Shown: positions 34,664 through 43,656, counted from the first letter of the stretch. The stretch is DNA of 64,000 nt from Flavobacterium sp. HJJ (GCF_015351475.1 NZ_JADKPR010000017.1:53026-117025); one strand, 5' to 3'. Made by a program: numbers and translations. The notes: generated from the sequence alone by a model not told the origin.

Positions 34664-35392
34664 ATGAAGTTAATCAAACTCGATGCCATAGATTCTACAA
34701 ATGAGTTTCTAAAAGGGCTGTCGAATAGACAGGAGGTTCAAAACTTTACAGTTATTACTGCTGAAACCCAGTCGAAAGGGAAGGGGCAGATGGGGGCAAA
34801 ATGGAATTCTGAACCGGGTAAGAATCTTATTATGAGTGTTTTGGTTAAGGATTTTTTATTTGATTATGAAGCTGTTTTTAATCTAAATGTAGTGGTTTCA
34901 CTTTCGGTAATCAGGGCTTTAAAAAAATATAATATTCCAGAATTGAGTATTAAATGGCCAAACGACATTATGTCAGCTAATAAGAAGATTGGTGGCATAC
35001 TGATAGAGAATAGTATTAAAGGCGATGGATCAATCACGTCTATTGTTGGTCTGGGGCTGAATGTTAATCAGGTGGAATTTCAAGATCTGCCCAGAGCTTC
35101 TTCTATGGCTTTGGTTTGTAATACTGCATTTGATAAAGAAGAAATCCTTTTTTCAATAGTATCAAAAATGGAAAAAATGATAGCAGGTTATGAAGTAAAA
35201 GCACAGGATTTATGGCAGGAGTATACTAATGAATTATTTAAAATTGAAATGCCTGCGGCTTTTGCCGATGCAGATCAAATCAATTTTATGGGTATTATAA
35301 AAGGGGTTTCGGCTATAGGGAAACTTCAGATTCTGTTAGAAGATGATACTGTCTGCGAATACAGTCTTAAAGAAGTACAGATGTTATACTAA
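34664..35392 (+). CDS. birA: biotin-[acetyl-CoA-carboxylase] ligase
   Basis: 242 aa without an N-terminal helix-turn-helix, so it is a mono-functional ligase and not a repressor. Catalytic blocks: DAIDSTNEFLKGL, ETQSKGKGQMGAKWNSEPGKNLIMSVL (the usual GRGRxGRxW replaced by GKGQMGAKW), IKWPNDIMSANKKIGGILIEN and GLGLNVNQ. It attaches biotin to carboxyl-carrier proteins. Confidence 0.95.
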   Translation: MKLIKLDAIDSTNEFLKGLSNRQEVQNFTVITAETQSKGKGQMGAKWNSEPGKNLIMSVLVKDFLFDYEAVFNLNVVVSLSVIRALKKYNIPELSIKWPNDIMSANKKIGGILIENSIKGDGSITSIVGLGLNVNQVEFQDLPRASSMALVCNTAFDKEEILFSIVSKMEKMIAGYEVKAQDLWQEYTNELFKIEMPAAFADADQINFMGIIKGVSAIGKLQILLEDDTVCEYSLKEVQMLY

Positions 35393-35425
35393 AAAAGCCT
35401 TTTAGCTAAAAACTAAAAGGCTTTT
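35393..35425. terminator. bidirectional terminator between birA and the SRPBCC gene
   Basis: AAAAGCCTTTTAG and CTAAAAGGCTTTT form a perfect 13-bp stem with a short loop, between convergent genes, starting directly at the birA stop codon. Confidence 0.9.
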
Positions 35426-35451
35426 CTGTATTTTTTTGTTTATAAAAGATT

Positions 35452-35844
35452 TTACAGTTTTATCATATTGGCTGCCAAGGTCTCAATAAATTTAGAAATT
35501 GGTCCTTTTACCATCATAGCCATCATTGCGTTGAATTCGCCTTCAAAATCCAGTTTTACAGCACTGGAATTTTCGGAGACAGAGTCAATATTAGCTACTA
35601 AGGAAAATGGAAGTTTATCGCTTGCTGCACCCAAAACTATTTTGTTTGGAGCTGTTTTATCTTTCATTTTTAATTTGATTTCAGGCATTCCCTTTAATCC
35701 AAAAATAAAAGCATCTTCGCCAGTGATTTCAAATTTTGCAATATTATCCGGCATTAATTTTTCGAAGTTTTTTACATCGCTCAATAAATCGAATAATTCT
35801 TGGGCAGATTTTTCAACGGTAACCCTTGGGCTTTCTAAATTCAT
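35452..35844 (-). CDS. SRPBCC (START/Bet v1-fold) protein
   Basis: 130 aa. MNLESPRVTVEKSAQELFDLLSDVKNFEKLMPDNIAKFEI is the N-terminal strand and helix pattern of polyketide-cyclase/SRPBCC proteins, and the C-terminal long helix (MMAMMVKGPISKFIETLAANMI) fits. Small hydrophobic-ligand binding is typical of the fold; the ligand is unknown. It is downstream of pyrE, 39 bp apart. Confidence 0.82.
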   Translation of the reverse strand: MNLESPRVTVEKSAQELFDLLSDVKNFEKLMPDNIAKFEITGEDAFIFGLKGMPEIKLKMKDKTAPNKIVLGAASDKLPFSLVANIDSVSENSSAVKLDFEGEFNAMMAMMVKGPISKFIETLAANMIKL

Positions 35845-35883
35845 AGTAGTATTTTGTTTGTATTCTGATTGTGCAGTATAAAA

Positions 35884-36525
35884 TTATACATTCCAAGTGG
35901 ATGGGCTGACATTCCATTCTCTCAGTGTCTGCTCTTCTTTTTCGGTTATATAGCTCTTTGCAACTGCCAGATTCAGTAAATTTTGATAATTGCTCAGTGT
36001 ATATAAATCGATTTTAGCATTTTTAAAGTTTTGGTCTGCAACATCAAATCCATAAGTGAATATGGCTGCCATTCCTTTTATAACTGCTCCTGCCTCGCGT
36101 AAGCCTTCAACGGCAAGCAGGCTGCTGTTTCCAGTGCTTATTAAATCTTCTATAATTACTACGCTTTGTCCTTTTTGCAGAAAACCTTCTACTTGGTTTT
36201 GTCGTCCATGTTTTTTGGGTTCTGGACGGACATACACAAAAGGAAGTCCCATGCTCTCGGCAACCAGCATTCCTATGCCTATTGCTCCAGTGGCTACACC
36301 AGCAATTACATCAGGTTTACCAAACTGCTTTTCGATGTTTTTAGAAAATTCGTCTCTTACATAATTTCTTATGGCTGGAAACGAGAGGATTAAACGATTA
36401 TCGCAATATATAGGCGATTTCCATCCAGAAGCCCATGTAAAAGGATTTCCTGGATTCAATTTAATTGCATTTATTTGCAAAAGCAATTCGGCTGTTTTTT
36501 CGGCTGTATCTTTATTAAAAATCAT
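35884..36525 (-). CDS. pyrE: orotate phosphoribosyltransferase
   Basis: 213 aa from ATG 36525 (MIFNKDTAEKTAELLLQINAIKLNPGNPFTWASGWKSPIYCDNR); a longer frame starts at 36558 but runs through the predicted promoter. VVIIEDLISTGNSSL is the PRPP-binding motif, and RPEPKKHGRQNQVEG is the catalytic flexible loop with Lys, His and Arg. It converts orotate and PRPP to OMP in pyrimidine synthesis. The Nudix gene starts only 7 bp away on the other strand. Confidence 0.96.
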   Translation of the reverse strand: MIFNKDTAEKTAELLLQINAIKLNPGNPFTWASGWKSPIYCDNRLILSFPAIRNYVRDEFSKNIEKQFGKPDVIAGVATGAIGIGMLVAESMGLPFVYVRPEPKKHGRQNQVEGFLQKGQSVVIIEDLISTGNSSLLAVEGLREAGAVIKGMAAIFTYGFDVADQNFKNAKIDLYTLSNYQNLLNLAVAKSYITEKEEQTLREWNVSPSTWNV

Positions 36526-36529
36526 AATA

Positions 36530-36559
36530 CAAATGTATAAAGTTTTTGTTAACGACAAA
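36530..36559 (-). promoter_or_regulatory. pyrE promoter overlapping the Nudix start codon
   Basis: On the minus strand TTTG (36559-36556) is followed after 18 bases by TACATTTG (36537-36530), a perfect TAnnTTTG box. Only four bases separate the box from the pyrE ATG, so the pyrE transcript would be leaderless or nearly so. The Nudix ATG (36533-36535) lies inside the box. Confidence 0.6.
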
Positions 36560-37129
36560 CCACTTTTTTTGACAAATCAAATTTCTAAAGAAACTGATTT
36601 TCAGCTTTTCCTGCTTGATAGTATTGATGTTAAGCAAGTTATTGTAAAAATGTTTCAGAATAAAATTAAGAAAGCATATCTGTATCACCCTGACGAAAGT
36701 GTGATTATGAAAACTCTGAAAGCCAAAATTTCTGTAAATAAAGCTGGGGGAGGTTTGGTTTATAATAAAAAAGGGGAGGTTTTATTTATTTTCAGAAATG
36801 GAAAGTGGGATCTGCCAAAAGGAGGGACTGACAAAGGCGAACTGATTGAAGAAACGGCAATGCGCGAAGTTGAAGAAGAAACAGGCGTGAACGAATTGAA
36901 AGTTGTAAAAAAGCTGCAGAAAACTTATCATATTTTTAAACGAAACGGTAAATACAAATTAAAAATAACCCATTGGTTTGAAATGCACACTGCATTTGAA
37001 GGTACTCCAAAAGGCCAGTTAGAAGAAGGAATTGAAAAAGTTGCCTGGCTGAATCCAGAACAAATACAAGAAGCTTTGCAGAATTCCTACGAAAATATAA
37101 AATTACTATTTGAAGACGATATTATTTAA
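36533..37129 (+). CDS. Nudix hydrolase
   Basis: 198 aa from ATG 36533 (MYKVFVNDKPLFLTNQ). The Nudix box GGTDKGELIEETAMREVEEETGV is complete (about 97-120), with the catalytic REVEEE glutamates. An N-terminal region of about 70 residues precedes it, an arrangement common in flavobacterial Nudix proteins. The substrate (nucleoside diphosphate linked to X) cannot be told from sequence. A longer frame from 36371 overlaps pyrE antisense and is not used. Confidence 0.92.
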   Translation: MYKVFVNDKPLFLTNQISKETDFQLFLLDSIDVKQVIVKMFQNKIKKAYLYHPDESVIMKTLKAKISVNKAGGGLVYNKKGEVLFIFRNGKWDLPKGGTDKGELIEETAMREVEEETGVNELKVVKKLQKTYHIFKRNGKYKLKITHWFEMHTAFEGTPKGQLEEGIEKVAWLNPEQIQEALQNSYENIKLLFEDDII

Positions 37130-37160
37130 CATGACTATCGGCAAAGCATACTAAATGTTT

Positions 37161-37243
37161 TTTTGCCACAGATTACACAGAGTCTCACAGATTTTACATG
37201 CATTTTTTAGAAATCTGTGTTAATCTTTATAATCTGTAGCCAA
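37161..37243. repeat. CACAGATT-type palindromic intergenic repeat
   Basis: TTTGCCACAGATTACACAGA and CACAGATTT pair with AAATCTGTG and TAATCTGTAGC further on, giving an interrupted hairpin. Related sequence lies at 49183-49311 and at the window end (63965). The rest of the 296-bp gap (37130-37425) holds nothing else I can identify. Confidence 0.75.
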
Positions 37244-37425
37244 TTTTATCAATTTGGTATTAGTCACGGATAGTCATTTATTTAATAACTATCTTTGAAA
37301 TAAAAAAGATTTCAAAGCAAAATAGTTAGTACTAATTGCACAATTTTCACAAATTAAATAGTGAGAATTAGTGCTTTTTTTGTAATTCATAATTATTAAT
37401 TCATAATTGGCTTTACCTTTGCAAA

Positions 37426-38775
37426 ATGAATAAGAAACACCATTCCAACAATATATTACTGAATTTAGGCATCGAAAGCCTGAACGAAATGCAGGAAACC
37501 GCACAAGATGTTATCCTGAACGATAATAATGTTTTACTGCTTTCTCCAACAGGTTCGGGAAAAACACTGGCATTTTTACTGCCGGTTTTCGAAATGCTGC
37601 AGCCAGAAATTTTATCGGTTCAATGCCTTATTTTAGTTCCTTCTCGTGAACTTGGACTTCAGATTGAACAGGTTTGGAAAAAAATGGGAACCGATTACAA
37701 AGTAAATGTCTGCTATGGCGGGCATTCTATTGATACTGAAATCAAAAATCTTAGTAATCCGCCTGCAGTTTTGATAGGGACTCCTGGCCGGATTGCAGAT
37801 CATATCGACAGAGGCACTTTTCGATTGGATAAAATACAGACATTAATCTTAGACGAGTTTGATAAATCGCTGCAGTTAGGTTTTCATGAGCAAATGTCTT
37901 TTATTATTGGCAAACTTAGCAAACTAAATAAACGTATTTTAGTTTCGGCTACATCAGATATTGAAATTCCAAAATACACCCGAGTGGTAAATCCTACGGT
38001 TTTAGATTTTATACCAACGGAAGAAGAGCAGGAAAGTAATTTGGTTACCAAAATGGTAATCTCGAAAGAAAAAGACAAATTGGGAAGTTTATTCAATTTA
38101 ATCTGTTCCTTAAAATCACAATCGGCGATTATTTTTTGCAATCACCGCGATGCAGCAGAACGTATTAGTGACACTTTGAATGAAAAAGGAATTTTTTCAA
38201 CCTATTATCATGGCGGTATGGATCAGGAGGAACGAGAAAGAGCCTTGATTCAATTCCGTAATGGGAGTATGAGTTATTTAATCACTACGGATTTAGCAGC
38301 GCGCGGATTGGATATTCCAGAAATGAAACATGTAATTCATTATCATTTACCATTAAAAGAAGATGAATTTACACATAGAAACGGTAGAACTGCCCGTATG
38401 CAGGCCTCTGGTACTGCTTATCTTATTGTAAATGAAAGTGAAAAAAAACTGGATTATGTTGATTACGGAATGCCGGTTTTAAATGTAGAAAACAATACAA
38501 ATCTGCCAAAACCGCCCGAGTTTCAAACTATTTACATTAGCGGCGGAAAGAAAAATAAGTTAAATAAAATTGATATCGTTGGTTTCTTTTCTCAAAAAGG
38601 AAGACTCGAGAAAGGCGATTTAGGATTAATTGAAGTAAAGGATTTTATTTCGTTTGCAGCTGTAAAATATAATAAAGTAAAAGAGCTGCTTTATAATATT
38701 AAGGACGAAAAAATGAAAGGCAGGAAATTCAAGATTGAAGTTGCCAGAAAGGTGATTAAGAAAGAAGAAGAATAA
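37426..38775 (+). CDS. DEAD-box RNA helicase
   Basis: 449 aa. Motifs: Q motif NEMQETAQ, LSPTGSGKTLAF (I), PSRELGLQ (Ia), TPGRIAD (Ib), LDEFDK (II, DEFD instead of DEAD), SATSD (III), TDLAARGLDIP (V) and HRNGRTARM (VI). A C-terminal domain of about 75 residues (TIYISGGKKNKLNKIDIVGFFSQK...) resembles the DbpA RNA-binding domain, which would direct it to rRNA during ribosome assembly. Confidence 0.94.
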   Translation: MNKKHHSNNILLNLGIESLNEMQETAQDVILNDNNVLLLSPTGSGKTLAFLLPVFEMLQPEILSVQCLILVPSRELGLQIEQVWKKMGTDYKVNVCYGGHSIDTEIKNLSNPPAVLIGTPGRIADHIDRGTFRLDKIQTLILDEFDKSLQLGFHEQMSFIIGKLSKLNKRILVSATSDIEIPKYTRVVNPTVLDFIPTEEEQESNLVTKMVISKEKDKLGSLFNLICSLKSQSAIIFCNHRDAAERISDTLNEKGIFSTYYHGGMDQEERERALIQFRNGSMSYLITTDLAARGLDIPEMKHVIHYHLPLKEDEFTHRNGRTARMQASGTAYLIVNESEKKLDYVDYGMPVLNVENNTNLPKPPEFQTIYISGGKKNKLNKIDIVGFFSQKGRLEKGDLGLIEVKDFISFAAVKYNKVKELLYNIKDEKMKGRKFKIEVARKVIKKEEE

Positions 38776-38806
38776 TCAGTACTCAGTTTGATTCTAAAAT
38801 TGTTTC

Positions 38807-40342
38807 ATGAAAAAACTACTTAATTTATTCGACTTCTCACAGAAAGTAAATTACAAAACTGAAATTTTAGCAGGATTTACAGTGGCTATGACGATGATTC
38901 CAGAATCGTTGTCTTTTGCTATATTGGCTGGATTTCCTCCTTTGACTGGTTTGTATGCGGCTTTTATAGCAGGTTTTGTTACGGCAATTTTTGGAGGAAG
39001 GCCAGGGTTGATTTCAGGCGGAGCTGGTGCAACGGTGATTGTGTTAATTGCTTTGATGAAATCTAATGGTCTGGAATATGTTTTTGCTGCTGTAGCTTTA
39101 GCAGGTGTACTGCAGATTTTAGTAGGTCTTTTTAAATTAGGCAAATTCATTAGATTGGTCCCTCATCCTGTCATGTTTGGGTTTGTAAATGGTTTAGCAA
39201 TCGTGATATTTATGTCACAGCTGGAGCAGTTTAAAACAGTTGTTAATCACGAAACTGTCTGGATTTCTGGAGATCCAATGTATATTATGGCTGGTTTAAC
39301 GGCTTTGACTATTGCGATTGTGATGCTGGTACCCAAATTGACAAAAGCAGTTCCTGCTTCATTGATAGCTATTATGACGGTCTTTGCATTGGTTTTTTTC
39401 TTTGGAATTGAAACTAAAACGGTGAAAGATATTGCATCAATAAGCGGTGGTTTTCCTCCATTTCATATTCCGAATATACCATTTAACTTGGGAACACTGC
39501 AGATAATTTTTCCATATGCCTTGATTATGGGAGCTGTTGGACTGACAGAAGGCTTACTGACTTTAAATTTAGTTGATGAAATTACTGGAACTAAAGGGAA
39601 CGGTAACCGCGAGTGTATTGCACAGGGAAGTTCTAATATATTGAATGGTTTTTTCTTTGGGATGGGTGGCTGTCCAATGATTGCGCAGACTTTAGTAAAT
39701 CTTTCTGCAGGTTCTAGAGCGCGTTTGTCAGGAGTTGTGGCTTCATTGACTATTCTTCTGATTATTTTATTTGGTGCCCCTGTTATCGAAAAATTGCCAA
39801 TGGCTGCTTTGACAGGAGTAATGATTATGGTTGCTATCGGGACATTTGAATGGGCTAGTTTAAGGATTGTCAATAAAATGCCAAATCACGATGTCTTTGT
39901 TGTAGTAATTGTGGCTTCGATTACAGTTTTATTACATAATTTAGCTTTGGCAGTTTTGATTGGAGTTGTTGTTTCGGCTTTGGTTTTCGCTTGGGAAAGC
40001 GCAAAAAGAATTCGTGCCAAAAAGTATGTTGATGAAAAAGGAGTGAAGCATTATGAAATTTACGGACCTCTCTTTTTTGCATCAACAGCTGTATTTGCAG
40101 AGAAATTTGATGTGCTGAATGATCCAGATGAAGTAGTTATTGATTTCAAAGAAAGCCGTATTGCAGATATGTCGGCAATTGAAGCTTTGAATACTGTCAC
40201 ACTGCGATATTCTAAGATTGGAAAAAAAGTGCATTTACGGCATTTAAGTCCTGACTGCATCAGGTTATTAAAAAATGCGGAAACAATTATTGATATAAAT
40301 ATTATAGAGGATCCTAATTACATGGTAGTTAATGTAGATTAG
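38807..40342 (+). CDS. SulP family anion transporter with STAS domain
   Basis: 511 aa. About eleven to twelve hydrophobic segments (about 15-395) include the SulP start IPESLSFAILAGFPPLTGLYAAF and an NGFFFGMGGCPMIAQT motif. A cytoplasmic STAS domain follows (about 400-511, VVIDFKESRIADMSAIEALNTV). It is probably a proton- or sodium-coupled importer of sulfate, bicarbonate or another anion. It lies 31 bp after the helicase gene. Confidence 0.93.
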   Translation: MKKLLNLFDFSQKVNYKTEILAGFTVAMTMIPESLSFAILAGFPPLTGLYAAFIAGFVTAIFGGRPGLISGGAGATVIVLIALMKSNGLEYVFAAVALAGVLQILVGLFKLGKFIRLVPHPVMFGFVNGLAIVIFMSQLEQFKTVVNHETVWISGDPMYIMAGLTALTIAIVMLVPKLTKAVPASLIAIMTVFALVFFFGIETKTVKDIASISGGFPPFHIPNIPFNLGTLQIIFPYALIMGAVGLTEGLLTLNLVDEITGTKGNGNRECIAQGSSNILNGFFFGMGGCPMIAQTLVNLSAGSRARLSGVVASLTILLIILFGAPVIEKLPMAALTGVMIMVAIGTFEWASLRIVNKMPNHDVFVVVIVASITVLLHNLALAVLIGVVVSALVFAWESAKRIRAKKYVDEKGVKHYEIYGPLFFASTAVFAEKFDVLNDPDEVVIDFKESRIADMSAIEALNTVTLRYSKIGKKVHLRHLSPDCIRLLKNAETIIDINIIEDPNYMVVNVD

Positions 40343-40359
40343 GCACTGTAGTTTTTTGT

Positions 40360-40396
40360 AAAAATCGTTCAAAACTGTTTTTGGAACGATTTTTTT
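40360..40396 (+). terminator. intrinsic terminator of the sulP gene
   Basis: AAAAATCGTTC and GAACGATTTTTTT form an 11-bp stem followed by T, 18 bp after the stop codon. Confidence 0.88.
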
Positions 40397-40551
40397 ATTG
40401 CTGTTTATCACGACAAGTGAAATTACAAACAAAATAATTGATTTTTATGTTAATAAAAAATAGGATTGATAAAGGAGTTAATTTTTTTTATTATTATGTT
40501 TGCGGATAAATACTTATTGGATAGAGTATATCATTAAACCCCAAATAAATT

Positions 40552-40992
40552 ATGAAAAAAGTTATTGCGATTGCTGTTTTATTTATTAGTACTGTTGGTT
40601 TTAGTCAAATTAAAGTTCTTGAAACTGTTCCTGTTGAGAAATTAGGCAGAGTAAATAATAGTTTTTATGTGCAAAAAATAGGAGATGAGTTTACATTTTA
40701 CTATACAACAGTTCAATCAGAGGATGCTGAGTCGTCTTTAAAGGCTTTTACATTCAAAAATGTTGATAATGCATACCAAAGTTTTTACGGAATCATATCA
40801 AAAGGATTTACTGCAAGTCCTTTGAATGATGTAAAATTAGAATTACCTAATAATTTCGTTTGGCTTCATTACATTGCAAGCTCTGACAAAACTACCGTAC
40901 AATTTATGGTTTCTAGTAAGGAAGCTGGTTCTACTCATATTTCTGAGCCATTATCAAAAGAGCAGGTTGAAAAATTATTTCAAAAAAGCTAG
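40552..40992 (+). CDS. secreted protein of unknown function
   Basis: 146 aa. A signal peptide (MKKVIAIAVLFISTVGFSQ, cleavage likely after FSQ) is followed by a mostly beta domain (SFYVQKIGDEFTFYYTTVQ...). The C-terminal HISEPLSKEQVEKLFQK looks like a short helix. I recognise no family. It has its own terminator at 41047-41077. Confidence 0.72.
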   Translation: MKKVIAIAVLFISTVGFSQIKVLETVPVEKLGRVNNSFYVQKIGDEFTFYYTTVQSEDAESSLKAFTFKNVDNAYQSFYGIISKGFTASPLNDVKLELPNNFVWLHYIASSDKTTVQFMVSSKEAGSTHISEPLSKEQVEKLFQKS

Positions 40993-41046
40993 TTGAAGAA
41001 GAATTAAGATTTTAGAATTAAGTATTAAGACTAAAATTGACTTCAT

Positions 41047-41077
41047 AAAAAAGTCCTCGATTTCGAGGACTTTTTTT
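41047..41077. terminator. terminator between convergent genes
   Basis: AAAAAAGTCCTCG and CGAGGACTTTTTTT form a perfect 13-bp stem around a 4-base loop, directly before the heptamer tract. Confidence 0.93.
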
Positions 41078-41079
41078 AT

Positions 41080-41191
41080 GCAATCTGCAATCTGCAATCT
41101 GCAATCTGCAATCTGCAATCTGCAATCTGCAATCTGCAATCTGCAATCTGCAATCTGCAATCTGCAATCTGCAATCTGCAATCTGCAATCT
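41080..41191. repeat. heptanucleotide tandem repeat (GCAATCT) x 16
   Basis: Exactly 112 bp, sixteen uninterrupted copies of GCAATCT. The tract abuts the terminator on the left and supplies the first two bases of the PhnA stop codon on the right. All copies are identical as read. The length suggests recent slippage expansion. Confidence 0.97.
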
Positions 41192-41756
41192 ATATCTTCT
41201 TAACATACTGTGTGATAATCACAATCTGCTGTCCATCTACTTTTCCTTCAATGTATTCTGCATTTTCGTGGTCCAGGCGAATGTTTCGTACCGAAGTTCC
41301 TTGTTTGGCCACCATGCTAGATCCTTTTACTTTTAAGTCTTTGATCAATACTACCGAATCTCCGTGGGCTAAAACTACACCGTTCACATCTCGGTGAATT
41401 ATTTTGTTTTCATCATCTTCTCCTTCTCCTGTGGCTTGTGCCCATGCCAGTGTATCTTCATCCAGATACATTTGTTCCAGTAAATCTTGATTGCGTAAAC
41501 GGCTTAACATTCTCCAGGCAACCACCTGTACTGGAATATGTTCATTCCACATACTGTCATTTAAACATCTCCAATGGTTTAAATCTTCATGACCAGGATT
41601 CTCTATTTGATCAATACAAGTAGAGCAGGCATAAATGCTTTCGTCTAAACCTCCTTTTTGAGTTGGTAATACTTGGTATTCTTTTAGGTTTTCGGTGGCA
41701 GCGCATAATTCACATTGTGAACCGCTGCGTTTATTTAATTCTCTTTCGAAGCTCAT
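41190..41756 (-). CDS. PhnA domain-containing zinc-ribbon protein
   Basis: 188 aa. A zinc ribbon (SGSQCELCAATENL...IYACSTCIDQI, two CxxC pairs) is followed by a linker and the C-terminal PhnA domain (VLAHGDSVVLIKDLKVKGSSMVAKQGTSVRNIRLDHENAEYIEGKVDGQQIVIITQYVKK). Despite the name, PhnA proteins are not established phosphonate enzymes. The stop codon is overlapped by the heptamer tract. Confidence 0.9.
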   Translation of the reverse strand: MSFERELNKRSGSQCELCAATENLKEYQVLPTQKGGLDESIYACSTCIDQIENPGHEDLNHWRCLNDSMWNEHIPVQVVAWRMLSRLRNQDLLEQMYLDEDTLAWAQATGEGEDDENKIIHRDVNGVVLAHGDSVVLIKDLKVKGSSMVAKQGTSVRNIRLDHENAEYIEGKVDGQQIVIITQYVKKI

Positions 41757-41820
41757 TATAAAGTGTGTGTTTTTTAGACTGCAAAAATACAGTTAATTGG
41801 AAGGTTTTGCAAGTTTATGA

Positions 41821-41853
41821 AGACCTAACAGGTTTTAAAAACCTGTTAGGTCT
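41821..41853. repeat. palindromic intergenic repeat (AACAGGTTTT family), terminator of coaD
   Basis: AGACCTAACAGGTTTT and AAAACCTGTTAGGTCT form a 16-bp perfect stem with one central base, followed by A8 on the plus strand. It resembles the ACCTTGTAGGTA palindrome at 43696-43745. Confidence 0.85.
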
Positions 41854-41877
41854 AAAAAAAATCTCTAGATTCTTTTG

Positions 41878-42342
41878 TTACTTATGTAATTTCACCCTCA
41901 CCGCTTCCGGAACCAGCATTTCATATTCACCGTGATTTCGGATAACGTCTCTCACGATACTGGAACTGATATAGGAAGTTCGGGCTGCGGTTAATAAAAA
42001 GACAGTTTCAATTTTGGACAATCGTCTGTTCGTGTGAGCGATGGCTTTTTCAAATTCGAAATCGGCGGGATTGCGGAGGCCTCTCAGGATAAAATCGGCT
42101 TTAATTTTTTGACACAAATCGATGGTCAGTCCTTCATAAGTGATAACCTTGACTTTAGGCTCGTTTTTGAATGTTTCTTCGATGAAACGTTTTCTTTCCT
42201 CGAGTGAGAACATGTATTTTTTTTCGGCATTGACACCAATGGCAATAACGATTTCATCAAATAATGAAATCCCTCTGTTGATGATATCTTCGTGTCCTAA
42301 GGTAATTGGATCAAATGACCCTGGGAATATGGCTTTTTTCAT
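41878..42342 (-). CDS. coaD: phosphopantetheine adenylyltransferase
   Basis: 154 aa. MKKAIFPGSFDPITLGHEDIINRG includes the TxGH nucleotidyltransferase motif. FILRGLRNPADFEFEKAIAHTNRRL and TSYISSSIVRDV are the other conserved blocks. It transfers AMP to 4'-phosphopantetheine in coenzyme A synthesis. Length is normal for the family. Confidence 0.97.
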   Translation of the reverse strand: MKKAIFPGSFDPITLGHEDIINRGISLFDEIVIAIGVNAEKKYMFSLEERKRFIEETFKNEPKVKVITYEGLTIDLCQKIKADFILRGLRNPADFEFEKAIAHTNRRLSKIETVFLLTAARTSYISSSIVRDVIRNHGEYEMLVPEAVRVKLHK

Positions 42343-42424
42343 TTCAGTTTATATTTTTTTATCGGAATATGGTATCGCCACGCTCTAATTTCTATTTATG
42401 ATTTAGAAAGCCAGCGATTTCATT

Positions 42425-43003
42425 TTAGATTTTGTTGATTTGATTTTCAATTCTTTTGTCTGGAATAATCCATATTAATGCCACAAAAATATAAAGGATT
42501 CCTGAAATAAGAGGAGATACAAAAGCTAAAGGAATTGCTGAAATATAACAGGCCATTGATAGTTTTCCTTTATTGTCTTTATTTACAGCATGGTGTAAAA
42601 CAGATTCTTTTCCTTCGAGTTTTATAATTTTGTTTTGAAGTGTAATGTATGAAATAGCGCACATCAATAATATGAAACCATAGGAGGCAACAGGAATTGT
42701 TGCAAATGATTGTCCTCCCATCCAGCTTGTCGCAAAAGGAATCAAAGACAGCCAAAACAACAACATAGTATTGTACCATAGCACCGAACCATCTATTTTT
42801 TTGACAACCTGAAACATGTGATGGTGGTTATTCCAATAAATTCCAACATAAATAAAACTCAATACATAACTCAGACAAACAGGAATCAAGGGAAGCAGAC
42901 TCTCAAAGGTAGAATGTTCCGGAGCTCTGATTTCTAATACCATAATCGTTATAATTATGGCTAAAACGCCATCGCTAAAGGCTTCGATTCTGTTTTTATT
43001 CAT
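42425..43003 (-). CDS. TMEM175/DUF1211 family membrane protein
   Basis: 192 aa with about six hydrophobic segments. The N-terminal RIEAFSDGVLAIIITIMVLEI carries the FSD filter-forming motif of TMEM175, and IYWNNHHHMFQ follows the second span. Bacterial members are potassium-permeable channels. The gene is monocistronic or weakly linked to its neighbours. Confidence 0.9.
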   Translation of the reverse strand: MNKNRIEAFSDGVLAIIITIMVLEIRAPEHSTFESLLPLIPVCLSYVLSFIYVGIYWNNHHHMFQVVKKIDGSVLWYNTMLLFWLSLIPFATSWMGGQSFATIPVASYGFILLMCAISYITLQNKIIKLEGKESVLHHAVNKDNKGKLSMACYISAIPLAFVSPLISGILYIFVALIWIIPDKRIENQINKI

Positions 43004-43041
43004 TTTTTTTAAGTTTCTGAGTTGCTAAGTCGCTAAGATTT

Positions 43042-43656
43042 TTAGTTTCTAATGATTGATATTATTTCATTGTCATCATACAGTTTTAATAAATCCTTTT
43101 TTGAGTAATTAATTTTTCTATTAGTGTAGTTTTCTGTTTTATTTATACTTTCAATTTCTGAGGATAAATATACGTCATAATCGTTTTGGGTAAAATAAAC
43201 ACTGTCATTTGTTACTTTGTCTATTCTCATTGAAGAATAGTAACCATTTGAGAATTTCATATTATATACATCTTCAAAATTTGGAGTTTTTACTAAAGCT
43301 TGAGTTCTGTCATTAGTTTGATATAGATTTATAAAAAAATATGCAATATAAAATGTTAATAGAATGATGCCAGAAAATAACCAAATTGGTCTTTTTTGAT
43401 TTGTCTTTTTATTTTCTTCAATGAGTTTTATTTTAGTGTTCTCATCTAATTCTTCAAATTCAATTTCTTTTGAGCAATTATTGCATTCGATATTTACAGC
43501 ATTTCCAATGGGGAATATTGGGATTAATGTTAATGAGGTATATCTAGTTGAAATACTGTAGTCTATTGAAGAATGAAAATTGCAATTTGGGCATTTTATA
43601 TTTGGTATTGTTCCTTTTGACAGGCAGGTTTCATTTGTTCCAATCAATACCATCAT
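43042..43656 (-). CDS. zinc-ribbon membrane protein of unknown function
   Basis: 204 aa. Two Cys pairs, IKCPNCNFHSS and IECNNCSKEI, about 32 residues apart suggest a zinc ribbon in the first 70 residues. One hydrophobic span follows (about 92-112, WLFSGIILLTFYIAYFFINL), then a C-terminal beta-rich domain (YNMKFSNGYYSSMRIDKVTNDSVYFTQNDYDVY). Start ATGATG at 43656. No family was recognised. Confidence 0.72.
   Translation of the reverse strand: MMVLIGTNETCLSKGTIPNIKCPNCNFHSSIDYSISTRYTSLTLIPIFPIGNAVNIECNNCSKEIEFEELDENTKIKLIEENKKTNQKRPIWLFSGIILLTFYIAYFFINLYQTNDRTQALVKTPNFEDVYNMKFSNGYYSSMRIDKVTNDSVYFTQNDYDVYLSSEIESINKTENYTNRKINYSKKDLLKLYDDNEIISIIRN

Noticed and set aside
36371..36532. Long N-terminal extension of the Nudix frame
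   Set aside because: It runs antisense through pyrE codons and has no Nudix-family resemblance; ATG 36533 is the sensible start.
41018..41206. Minus-strand frames of repeated LQIADCR
   Set aside because: Translation of the heptamer tract; not a protein-coding gene.
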